From contig URBP01000005.1 in the NCBI GenBank assembly GCA_900546105.1, positions 1-38,062 of the forward strand: a stretch of 38,062 nucleotides of DNA, written 5' to 3'. A model generated the notes under the pieces. It was not told the DNA's origin. It saw only the letters and a list, made by a program, of their open reading frames with translations, and did not search any database. Within the stretch, counting starts at the first letter, position 1; every line of letters starts with the position of its first letter. Positions 1-7,386 of the stretch are shown piece by piece. Both the position numbers and the translations under genes were made by a program. The DNA is from an uncultured Collinsella sp. (GTDB lineage: Bacteria > Actinomycetota > Coriobacteriia > Coriobacteriales > Coriobacteriaceae).

Positions 1-48
1 CGCAACTGCGTTAGGGGTGTGGGCGTTGGGCGGCTGTCTTCGGGCTGG

Positions 49-1551
49 CTAGTCCTGGGCTTTGATGCTCGGTAGCAGAATCTGCGCGAGGTAGTCGGTC
101 TCTAGTTTGGTCGCAGCGTCGGCCTTGCCGTCTTTGCCGACCAGTACGTTCTTGATCTGGCTATACGTGTAGCGGTTGCCGGTCGTGAGCTCGACAAGCT
201 CAATGGCCGTGTTCATGGGGTAGGTCGACACGGGATTCTGCGTCCGTCCGTTGATGGTCTGGGGCACCACGTACGGATAGACGGGGCCGCTGGCGTAGAC
301 GGTATAACCGTTGCCTAGGTTGGCCGCACCCAAAACCGTATCGCCCTCATCGGGCGTAAAGCTCTCGCCCTCGCGCACCGCGACGAGCGTCACAATCGGC
401 GTATCGCTGTCGCCGGCAAGATAGATGCATAGCGTGCTGCCATTTTGCCAAGTCTCGACCTTGCCGTACCACTCGACGGGGATATCGAGCTGGTAGAGGT
501 CGGTTGCCTTGTGACGGGCGTCGGCATCACGGGCCGCCTGTGCCTTTTGCGCGCTCACGGCATTGACGGCGGCGTCGCGCCGCGCGGTTGCCGCCTGCTG
601 GAGCACCTTGGCGGTGGCGGCGGAGCTCGCGCCTCCCTCCTCGGCATACTTGGCGGCGGCATCGATCTGGTCGTCAGTCACCGTGTCGGCCGAAGGCACT
701 TTGAGCTTAAAGGTGGCCTGGGCACTTAAATCCTGTCCATCGCTCTTAACGGTGACCTGCGTCTTGGTGGTCGGGACGGTATAGATGGTGCCGTCGGCCG
801 CGATGGGGGAGGCAGCGATGGAGAGCGTGTAATCGCCGGGCAGCAGTTTGATGCCGCGGCCGTGCTCGTCAACATAGAGCGTTTCGCTCACGGAGGAGCC
901 GTCAGAATCCTGACCGCTCACCTGTACGGGAATCTTGGAGCCGGTGGAGCAGTCGAGTCCCGCGGCATGCACGCCAATCTGCACTGACATCATCGTGTGG
1001 GCATTGGCGGCGACAGCGGCAGCCTGCTCTTGCTGATATCCGTTCCAGGCTGCGTAGCCTGCGCCGCCGGCGACGAGCGCGACGGCCACAACGCCGGCAA
1101 CCATCAGGTTGCGGCGCTTGGGCGACATCTTACGATGACGAACCTCGGCCTCGCGTGCCGAGGGAACGGACGGTAGGGGAATATCGCCCATGGCGATGGT
1201 CTCGTCCACGGCAGGTGCAGAGCCTAAGCCAGGGAGCTCGCGGGTCAGCGAATCTTCGGCCGGTAAGCCGTCGAGCAAGATGGTTTCCTCGCTCGTGTCG
1301 GATTCGGGCTGGTCGTCGGCCTCACATTCGGATTCCTCGTGCCCCGCCTCGTCTTCGGTGGGCGCGGCGCCATCGTCTTTTGCATCCTGATCATCGGGCT
1401 GCGCCTCGATTTCCGGCTCATCCTGCACATCAACGCTCGAATCGTCAAACACAATCTCATCGAGTGAAATTCGGTCTAAGCTCTCCAAGGCCTCAGCGCA
1501 AGCTTCTGCATCTTGGGCCGCATCCTCTTGACCCATCGTCTCATCTTTCAT
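49..1551 (-). CDS. Acidic membrane-anchored protein of unknown function
   Basis: A 500-aa protein that I do not recognise as a named family. Residues 1-140 are strongly acidic, rich in Asp, Glu, Ala and Ser, and probably disordered in the cytoplasm. A basic stretch (SPKRRN) precedes one membrane segment at about 148-168. The remaining 330 residues should lie outside the cell. They hold a beta-rich Ig/carboxypeptidase-regulatory-like stretch (about 190-290), an Ala-rich helical stretch (about 300-350) and a C-terminal globular part. The open frame extends 97 codons further upstream, but ATG 1551 is preceded by GGGGGA five bases away, and the upstream part runs through a terminator hairpin. The topology (acidic cytoplasmic tail, single TM, extracellular sensor-like domain) would suit a substrate of the kinases in this window, but that is inference. 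Its own terminator was not identified in the 48 bases left. Confidence 0.75.
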   Translation of the reverse strand: MKDETMGQEDAAQDAEACAEALESLDRISLDEIVFDDSSVDVQDEPEIEAQPDDQDAKDDGAAPTEDEAGHEESECEADDQPESDTSEETILLDGLPAEDSLTRELPGLGSAPAVDETIAMGDIPLPSVPSAREAEVRHRKMSPKRRNLMVAGVVAVALVAGGAGYAAWNGYQQEQAAAVAANAHTMMSVQIGVHAAGLDCSTGSKIPVQVSGQDSDGSSVSETLYVDEHGRGIKLLPGDYTLSIAASPIAADGTIYTVPTTKTQVTVKSDGQDLSAQATFKLKVPSADTVTDDQIDAAAKYAEEGGASSAATAKVLQQAATARRDAAVNAVSAQKAQAARDADARHKATDLYQLDIPVEWYGKVETWQNGSTLCIYLAGDSDTPIVTLVAVREGESFTPDEGDTVLGAANLGNGYTVYASGPVYPYVVPQTINGRTQNPVSTYPMNTAIELVELTTGNRYTYSQIKNVLVGKDGKADAATKLETDYLAQILLPSIKAQD

Positions 1552-1682
1552 ATATCCCCCAAGCTCAATATCGGGACAACACTGTACCCAAAAACGGGAC
1601 CCCATAGAGCCGCCGTATGATTTGAAATCCGATTTTATATATGCGCATGTTTTTGAATAGATGAATAAGACGCAACGACAAA

Positions 1683-1719
1683 AGCCCCCGGAAAGCGAGT
1701 GAAACGCTTTCCGGGGGCT
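1683..1719 (-). terminator. Intrinsic terminator of the DUF5692-like gene
   Basis: A perfect 15-bp stem (1683-1697 with 1705-1719) closes a 7-base loop. On the minus strand it is followed by TTTTGTCGTTG. It lies about 70 bases past the stop of the gene at 1788-2795 and upstream of the start of the gene at 1551, so it separates the two transcripts. Confidence 0.85.
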
Positions 1720-1787
1720 CTGCGAGACATTGGATTGAAAATCCTGGCGGGCGGGCCTATGCCCAAGCGCCAACAGCGACCAACATG

Positions 1788-2795
1788 TTACTCGGCGTGT
1801 GCGTAATCCACCTTGGCGCGGCGGGCGGTAGCCTTCTCCCAATCGCTGGTGCCCTCAAAGACATCCTGCTTGTAGGGGTTGCGGCCGAGCTTCTTGGCAC
1901 GGTAGGCGACGTAGATGATTGCGGCGACGTTGGCGACCAGTGCGGCGATTGAGACCGCGGTAGCGGCGCCGGGGTCGAGCGTGGAGTGGGTCACAAAGAT
2001 GGACTCCTCCTGGAAGAACGGGAACACCTGGGCAAACATGCACCAAATGGCCAGCGTAAAGGCGCGGTTCTGAATCCAGCCGCCCTTGTTCCAGATAAAG
2101 GCGGCGACGGTGGGCGCCAGCAGCAGCGCAAAGCCGCAGAACCAGGAGTGGGTGGGCAGGCAGTTGTAGGTGTAGCAGAAGTTCCAGATATCGTAGGCGA
2201 TGATGTAGACCCAGGTCATATCGGGCCACAGCATGTCGGTCTTGTCCTCGGAGGCGTAGACGCTCCACCAACCGGTCATGCAGAAGATGTTGATGATACC
2301 GGCGATGCCGTTGAACACGTTGTTCCAGCCGGCCAGCTGCGTAGCACCTTCGGAGGTGACCCAAGTGGACTGGCCCAGGACAAAGAAGTGATAGGCGCTC
2401 TCAAAGTCGGACACGACGGCGATCATGATGTTGATGGCGACGATCACAAACGGCCACGCGCGGAACCAGTGTGCCTTGCCGATCTTGCCCCACTGATACT
2501 TAATGGCGATGAAGCCCCAGCAACCGGCCAACGCCGCGTAGACCTTGGCGTAGTGGAACCAGCTGTTCTGGTACACATGGGTGGGGTTGGTGAGCGCCCA
2601 CTCGGCACCCTGTGAGACGCCAATGGCGATGGCGACGCAGTAGATGGTCATGGCCAGCGGAGCCACGCCAAAGATGATTGCCGCGCCCAGCTTGGTGCGG
2701 CGGCCGACCTCGTTGAGCACGATCAGGCCAATAAAGACCATGGCCCAGCCGGCCCAGTGGATAAGGGTATCGCTACCCCAAACATCGAACAGCAT
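1788..2795 (-). CDS. Polytopic membrane protein, DUF5692-like
   Basis: A 335-aa, very hydrophobic protein with about eight to nine membrane segments and many Trp, Tyr and Phe residues. Several segments carry conserved-looking Trp/His clusters such as WFHYAK and HSWFCGFA. From memory it matches the uncharacterised DUF5692 family seen in Coriobacteriia; this was not searched. The C-terminal 40 residues are charged and cytoplasmic. The start at 2795 has AAAGGAGAG at proper spacing. It lies 63 bases downstream of the tetR-like gene on the same strand and ends in a strong terminator, so the two probably form one transcript controlled by the operators at 3580-3617. The transport substrate is unknown. 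Co-transcription with a TetR regulator suggests export or detoxification, but that is only inference. Confidence 0.8.
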   Translation of the reverse strand: MLFDVWGSDTLIHWAGWAMVFIGLIVLNEVGRRTKLGAAIIFGVAPLAMTIYCVAIAIGVSQGAEWALTNPTHVYQNSWFHYAKVYAALAGCWGFIAIKYQWGKIGKAHWFRAWPFVIVAINIMIAVVSDFESAYHFFVLGQSTWVTSEGATQLAGWNNVFNGIAGIINIFCMTGWWSVYASEDKTDMLWPDMTWVYIIAYDIWNFCYTYNCLPTHSWFCGFALLLAPTVAAFIWNKGGWIQNRAFTLAIWCMFAQVFPFFQEESIFVTHSTLDPGAATAVSIAALVANVAAIIYVAYRAKKLGRNPYKQDVFEGTSDWEKATARRAKVDYAHAE

Positions 2796-2858
2796 GCTGC
2801 TCTCCTTTCACACGCCCGCGGCCCCTCTTCTGATCGCGGGCAGTTTGGCCAAATGTCG

Positions 2859-3521
2859 TCAGTTCTGGGGCTTGCGCTCCGGATACTTGGCGGTATAGCC
2901 CTCGATGTGGAGTGTCGAGGCGATGAGTTCCTTGACCGTCTCGTCGGGCACATCGGGGTGCGTGCGGATATACATCAAAAGACCCATGATGAGGGTGTAG
3001 AACGTCTCGTAGACATGGTCGATGCGTAGCTCATGATGGGCGACAAAATCCACCACGGTGGTATCGCAGATATACTGCGCCACGCGCTGGACCACGTTGT
3101 GCAAAAAGCCGCCGTAGAGCGCGCCGCTGCTCGAGGTGAGCGTACTCGGCAGCTCGTGGCCGCTGGCGACCAGACGCTTAAAGAGTGGGGCGACGGTGTC
3201 GAGCGCGCCCTCGATATCACCGACGGTGCGGCCGGCATTCCACTGCTCGAGCTCGGAGATAAAACCGTCGATCGCCTCGTCCATAACAGCGGTGACGGCG
3301 GCGTCCATGTCGGCGAAGTAGTGGTAGAACAGCGAGCGCGTGCAGCCGGCTCGCTTGGTCACGGCCGATACCGATAGGTGGGACACGCCCAGCTCGGAGC
3401 TTACGGTGCGCACGGCATCGAGAATCTCGCGACGGCGTTCGTCGCCCGTCAGGCGCTTTGCCGCGCTATCGGATGCGGGGACGGCATCGACCACAGAGAT
3501 ATCCGCTGTGTTGTTGCCCAT
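2859..3521 (-). CDS. TetR/AcrR-family transcriptional regulator
   Basis: A 220-aa protein with a typical TetR N-terminal DNA-binding domain at about residues 27-75: ERRREILDAV, then the recognition-helix region VTKRAGCTRSLFYHYF. The C-terminal ligand-binding domain is helical. Length is normal for the family. The start at 3521 has GAAAGGCGG a few bases upstream. It is divergent from the oxidoreductase gene at 3710 and heads a minus-strand unit with the membrane protein at 1788. The intergenic region holds two near-identical palindromes, TTGAC-N5-GTCAA. The likely role is local repression of both directions, relieved by an unknown small molecule. Family assignment is secure; the ligand is unknown. 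Confidence 0.92.
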   Translation of the reverse strand: MGNNTADISVVDAVPASDSAAKRLTGDERRREILDAVRTVSSELGVSHLSVSAVTKRAGCTRSLFYHYFADMDAAVTAVMDEAIDGFISELEQWNAGRTVGDIEGALDTVAPLFKRLVASGHELPSTLTSSSGALYGGFLHNVVQRVAQYICDTTVVDFVAHHELRIDHVYETFYTLIMGLLMYIRTHPDVPDETVKELIASTLHIEGYTAKYPERKPQN

Positions 3522-3579
3522 GTTTTGCCGCCTTTCATCCTCTTTTGCCTGACCGTTCGCCTAACAGTCTTGAATATTG

Positions 3580-3617
3580 TTGACGGTTCGTCAATACTAT
3601 TTTTGACACAATGTCAA
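3580..3617. promoter_or_regulatory. Paired palindromic operators TTGAC-N5-GTCAA
   Basis: Two copies of a 15-bp palindrome lie at 3580-3594 and 3603-3617, 23 bp centre to centre. They share TTGAC/GTCAA arms and differ in the 5-bp centre. A plausible plus-strand promoter (TTGAAT 3570-3575, 17 bp, AATACT 3593-3598) straddles the first copy. Placement between the divergent tetR-like gene and the oxidoreductase gene makes these the probable binding sites of that TetR protein. Confidence 0.75.
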
Positions 3618-3709
3618 CAATGGCGGGTGAACGGCATGGGGCATGCTCGGCCTGCAAAAAAAGAGGGGCGCTGCGGTCTCGCCGGGCTGCGGCAAGAGAA
3701 GGGATAACC

Positions 3710-6487
3710 ATGATTCTCAACGGACCGGGGATTAGCTATACCGAGCCCGATATCGGCGCGGAGTTCGTGCCGCCGATACCGGAGCATCCGCGCGAGGCCA
3801 TCGTCAAACTGTGTGAGCACTGCACCAACCGCCTGTTGCACCGCGACGAGCTGCTGGGCTACGAGTACTGGTCGTTTGCCGAGGCCGCAACCGACGAGCA
3901 GGCCGAAGTGCTCTGCAAGATGAAGATGCGCCGTCCCTATACGCTGCCCGAGATGGTCAAGCTCACCGGCATGCCCGAGGCCGATATCGAGAAGATGCTC
4001 GACGACATGAGCTACACGGGTCTGCTCGAGTACAACTGGGAAAACCCCGAGCGCGCCAAGCAGTGGGTGCTGCCCATGCTGGTGCCGGGTTCCGCCGAGT
4101 TCCTCAACATGCGCGTGAGCCAGCTCGAGGAGCATCCGGTCTATGCCAAGTTCTTTGAGCAGGCGTCCAAGGGACCGCTGTCCAAGGCCACGCCGATGGT
4201 GCCGCCCGGCGGTGCCGGCATCGGCATGCATGTCATTCCGGTCGAGAAGGCCATCGATGCCGCGAGTACCTCGGTGCCGATCGAGCATATCGAGCACTGG
4301 CTCGACAAATACGAGGGTAAGTATGCCGCCAGCACCTGCAGCTGCCGCGCGAGCCGTCGCGTGATGGGCGAGGGCTGCGCCGACGACCCGGCCGACTGGT
4401 GCATTGCCGTGGGCGATATGGCCGACTATGTGGTTGAGACCGACCGCGGCCACTATGTGACCCGCGACGAGGTTTACGACATCCTGCGCCAGGCCGAGGA
4501 CAACGGCTTTGTGCACCAGATCACCAATATCGACGGCGAGAACAAGATCTTCGCCATCTGCAACTGCAACGTCAACGTGTGCTATGCCCTGCGCACCTCG
4601 CAGCTGTTCAACACGCCCAATCTGTCGCGCTCGGCCTATGTCGCCAAGGTCGAGAAGGATAAGTGCGTGGCCTGCGGTCGCTGCGTTGAGGTGTGCCCTG
4701 CCGGTGCCGCTAAGCTCGGCCAGAAGCTCTGCAGCAAAAAGGCCGGCGGACAGGTGCCCGAGTATCCGCGCCAGGAGCTGCCCGATGCCACCAAGTGGGA
4801 CCACACCAAGTGGTCGCCCAACTACCGCAACGATAACCGTATCGAGACGCACGAGTCCGGCACCGCGCCCTGCAAGACGGCTTGCCCCGCGCGCGTTGCC
4901 GTTCAGGGCTACTTAAAGCTCGCGGCCCAGGGCCGCTATGACGAGGCGCTGGCGCTCATCAAGCGCGAGAACCCGCTGCCCGCTATCTGCGGCCGCGTGT
5001 GCAACCGCCGCTGCGAGGATGCCTGCACCCGTGGTCGCGTGGATGCCGCCGTGGCTATCGACGAGGTCAAGAAGTTTATCGCCCAGCGCGACTTGGATGC
5101 CGCGACCCGTTATGTCCCGCCCGTGGTGACGCCGACGCGCGCCGGCGGCTTCGATCAGAAGATCGCCATCATCGGTGCCGGTCCGGCCGGTCTGTCCTGC
5201 GCCTTCTACCTGGCCGAGAAGGGCTACAAGCCCGTCGTGTTCGAGAAGAACGAACGCCCGGGTGGTATGCTCACCTATGGCATTCCCAGCTTTAAGCTGC
5301 AGAAGGATGTTATCGAGGCAGAGGTTGAGGTTATTCGCCTGATGGGTGCCGAGTTCCGCTATGGTGTGGAGGTCGGTCGCGATGTGACGCTCGACGAGCT
5401 GCGCGAGCAGGGCTTTAAGGCCTTCTACGTGGCTATTGGCTGCCAGGGAGGCCGCCTTGCCGGTATTCCGGGCGAGGACGCCGAGGATGTGACCGTGGCC
5501 GTCGACTTCTTGCGCGAGGTCAACAGCGGCAAGATCGACGCGCTGCCCGGCCGCACCATCGTGGTGGGCGGCGGCAACGTGGCCATCGATGTTGCGCGCA
5601 ACGCCTGCCGTCTGGGTTCCGAGCATGTTGAGATGTTCTGCCTGGAGAGCGAGGCCCAGATGCCCGCTAGCGAGGAGGAGCGTCGTGAGGCCATCGAGGA
5701 TGGCGCTCACATCAGCTGTGGCTGGGGTCCCAAGGAGATTCACCTGGACGATGCGGGTCGTGTGTGCGGAATCACCTTCAAGCGCTGCACGCGCGTCTTT
5801 GACGACGAGGGCCGTTTTGCGCCCGAGTACGACGAGAACGACCTGCGTCGTGTCGATGCCGACCGCGTCGTCATGTCGATTGGCCAGTCCATTGTGTGGG
5901 GCGACCTGCTGGCTGGCTCCAAGGTGGAGCTCGGCCGCGGCCAGGGCGCCCTTGCCGACCCGCAGACGTACCAGACCGCCGAGCCCGATATCTTTGTGGG
6001 CGGCGACGTCTACACTGGTCCCAGCTTTGCCATCGACGCCATCGCCGCCGGTCACGAGGCTGCCGTGTCCATCCACCGCTTTGTGCAGCCGGGCTCCACG
6101 CTCACCATCGGCCGCAACCAGCGCCGCTACACCGCGCTCGACCGCGACGATGTTGTGATTGAGAGCTATGACAACGCGAGCCGCGAGGTGGCACACGTCG
6201 ACCGCGAGCGCGAGAAGGCTGCGCCCTTTAGCGAGTACGTCGAGACCTTTACCGAGGAGCAGGTGCGCGCCGAGACCGCCCGCTGCCTGGGCTGCGGCGC
6301 CTCGATCGTCGACCCCAACAAGTGCATCGGCTGCGGTCTGTGTACTACCAAGTGCGCGTTTGACGCCATCCATCTGGATCGCGACCGCCCCGAGTGCTCA
6401 ACGATGGTCAAATACGAGCAAAAGCTCCCGAGCCTCGGCAAGTACGCTTTGAAGCGCGCCATCAAGATTAAGTTCGGTCGTAAATAG
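3710..6487 (+). CDS. Multi-domain FAD/NAD(P) oxidoreductase with Fe-S clusters (GltD-like core)
   Basis: A 925-aa cytoplasmic electron-transfer enzyme. The N-terminal 310 residues contain a winged-helix-like part and Cys motifs (CSCRASRR; CNCNVNVC). A ferredoxin-type 4Fe-4S motif begins at Cys319 (CVACGRCVEVCP). A GltD/DPD-type alpha-helical Fe-S domain follows from about 388 (CKTACPA ... CGRVCNRRCEDAC). Then comes a pyridine-nucleotide disulfide oxidoreductase core with an FAD-binding GAGPAG at 489, an NAD(P)H-binding GGGNVA at 620 and the C-terminal FAD motif VGGDVYTGPSFAIDAIAAG. A second ferredoxin domain starts at Cys872 (CIGCGLCTTKCAF). The core matches NADPH-glutamate synthase small-chain-like enzymes, but no large subunit is adjacent, so the electron acceptor is unknown. 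ATG 3710 is preceded by GAAGGG; an upstream extension is open but runs over the operator region. It is probably controlled by the divergent TetR and ends in a clear terminator. Confidence 0.88.
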   Translation: MILNGPGISYTEPDIGAEFVPPIPEHPREAIVKLCEHCTNRLLHRDELLGYEYWSFAEAATDEQAEVLCKMKMRRPYTLPEMVKLTGMPEADIEKMLDDMSYTGLLEYNWENPERAKQWVLPMLVPGSAEFLNMRVSQLEEHPVYAKFFEQASKGPLSKATPMVPPGGAGIGMHVIPVEKAIDAASTSVPIEHIEHWLDKYEGKYAASTCSCRASRRVMGEGCADDPADWCIAVGDMADYVVETDRGHYVTRDEVYDILRQAEDNGFVHQITNIDGENKIFAICNCNVNVCYALRTSQLFNTPNLSRSAYVAKVEKDKCVACGRCVEVCPAGAAKLGQKLCSKKAGGQVPEYPRQELPDATKWDHTKWSPNYRNDNRIETHESGTAPCKTACPARVAVQGYLKLAAQGRYDEALALIKRENPLPAICGRVCNRRCEDACTRGRVDAAVAIDEVKKFIAQRDLDAATRYVPPVVTPTRAGGFDQKIAIIGAGPAGLSCAFYLAEKGYKPVVFEKNERPGGMLTYGIPSFKLQKDVIEAEVEVIRLMGAEFRYGVEVGRDVTLDELREQGFKAFYVAIGCQGGRLAGIPGEDAEDVTVAVDFLREVNSGKIDALPGRTIVVGGGNVAIDVARNACRLGSEHVEMFCLESEAQMPASEEERREAIEDGAHISCGWGPKEIHLDDAGRVCGITFKRCTRVFDDEGRFAPEYDENDLRRVDADRVVMSIGQSIVWGDLLAGSKVELGRGQGALADPQTYQTAEPDIFVGGDVYTGPSFAIDAIAAGHEAAVSIHRFVQPGSTLTIGRNQRRYTALDRDDVVIESYDNASREVAHVDREREKAAPFSEYVETFTEEQVRAETARCLGCGASIVDPNKCIGCGLCTTKCAFDAIHLDRDRPECSTMVKYEQKLPSLGKYALKRAIKIKFGRK

Positions 6488-6502
6488 GTAACCATGGCGG
6501 GT

Positions 6503-6538
6503 AAGGGGACGGCGCAGACTAGATTTCGCCGTCCCCTT
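6503..6538 (+). terminator. Intrinsic terminator after the oxidoreductase gene
   Basis: A perfect 12-bp stem (AAGGGGACGGCG at 6503-6514 with 6527-6538) with a 12-base loop is followed by GCTTTGAGTTTG. It starts 15 bases after the stop codon and ends 45 bases before the hypA start. Confidence 0.75.
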
Positions 6539-6583
6539 GCTTTGAGTTTGCATCGAATCAACCTCTGCAGAAAGGGTTTCGAC

Positions 6584-7012
6584 TTGCATGAATTAGGGAT
6601 TGTGTATCACATCATTCGTGATGTTGAGAATGTGGCGCGCGCCAATGGCGTGCGTCGCGTTTCGAGTGTGACGTTGCTGCTGGGCGAGGTCTCGGGCGTC
6701 GTTCCCGATCTGCTGCTTGACGCTTGGCGCTGGGCGGCAGATAAAAAGCCTATCACGCAGGGCGCGGAGCTTATTGTGGAGCCTGTCGAGGCCGTGACGC
6801 ATTGCGAGGCGTGCGGCTGCGACTACGCGACGGTCGAGCACGGCAAGACCTGCCCCCATTGCGGTAGCGGCGAGACCTATCTGCTGCAGGGCCAGGAGGT
6901 CATGATCAAGCAGATCGAGACCCCCGACGAGGACCCGACAGACGCTGCCCCCGACGGCCTCTCCGATGCCCCCGACGCCGTCGACGCCGCCAACCCCCTC
7001 CATATCGCCTAA
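6584..7012 (+). CDS. hypA: Hydrogenase/urease nickel metallochaperone HypA
   Basis: A 142-aa HypA-family protein that delivers nickel during hydrogenase maturation. The family begins MHE, where the N-terminal amine and His2 bind nickel. Here that sequence is encoded by TTG-CAT-GAA at 6584, so I call the rare TTG start; AAAGGG lies 7 bases upstream. The open frame runs in from 6494, through the preceding terminator, which argues against a longer protein. The zinc site is the two CxxC motifs CEAC and CPHC, at about residues 71-92. HypA is usually 113-120 aa. Here an acidic, Pro/Ala/Asp-rich tail of about 30 residues follows the zinc domain. No hydrogenase or other hyp gene is in the window, so it is an orphan copy. 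Its placement behind a Fe-S flavoenzyme may be coincidental. Confidence 0.88.
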   Translation: MHELGIVYHIIRDVENVARANGVRRVSSVTLLLGEVSGVVPDLLLDAWRWAADKKPITQGAELIVEPVEAVTHCEACGCDYATVEHGKTCPHCGSGETYLLQGQEVMIKQIETPDEDPTDAAPDGLSDAPDAVDAANPLHIA

Positions 7013-7014
7013 CT

Positions 7015-7070
7015 TAGTCGTTGGGGACGTTCTTAAACGACTAGTCATTAAAGAACGTCCCCAACGACTA
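7015..7070 (+). terminator. Long perfect hairpin after hypA
   Basis: A 20-bp perfect inverted repeat (7015-7034 with 7051-7070) starts 3 bases after the hypA stop. The 16-base loop contains the palindrome GACTAGTC. The T-tract after it is poor (ACTTTGC), so termination is likely but not certain. The 8-mer AACGACTA occurs in the loop (7036-7043) and again in the right arm (7063-7070), giving two mutually exclusive pairings for TAGTCGTT at 7015-7022. Confidence 0.6.
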
Positions 7071-7386
7071 CTTTGCTAGAGCATATTTCTTACCATTAGT
7101 CAAGTACCATCTGTTTAAACGAAATAGCCTCAACACGAGCACATTTGTGTCTGTTTAAAACCGGCAATAATGAACAGCGTGCTCAATTCGGTCATGTAAA
7201 TAGATCAGCTATCAATCCTCAGCAGCAAATCAGCCAAAATACTGGAATGTAATCAGCTTGTAACAAAACAAGACGTTTAAACAAATAATGCTACCTTTTG
7301 CAGTTTTTCAAACAATTCTGCTGTATTTGCAGCTATACTCCATAACTGTCGTGTAGGAATTACGTAGACAAAAAGGAGGTTATGTG
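7071..7386 (+). promoter_or_regulatory. AT-rich control region upstream of the mannose PTS operon
   Basis: About 300 bases without a gene and far richer in A+T than the surroundings. It contains two copies of the palindrome GTTTAAAC (7113-7120 and 7275-7282) and one near copy, GTTTAAAA (7153-7160). A -10-like TATACT lies at 7334-7339, overlapping an inverted repeat GCTG-N6-CAGC, with no convincing -35. The region ends in a strong ribosome site (AAAGGAGGT, 7372-7380). I recognise no riboswitch. It is probably the regulated promoter of the PTS operon. Confidence 0.5.

Noticed and set aside
1552..1842. Upstream extension of the acidic membrane protein
   Set aside because: It reads through the terminator hairpin at 1683-1719; ATG 1551 has the ribosome site.
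4913..6373. A 486-aa minus-strand open frame
   Set aside because: It is antisense to the flavoenzyme gene, whose FAD, NAD(P) and Fe-S motifs are clear; the composition is typical of a shadow frame.
6494..6583. Extended N-terminus of HypA from ATG 6494
   Set aside because: It would run through a terminator stem, and the family needs an N-terminal Met-His-Glu.
7071..7386. Riboswitch or sigma-54 promoter upstream of the PTS operon
   Set aside because: No known aptamer core and no GG/GC -24/-12 pair with proper spacing could be found.
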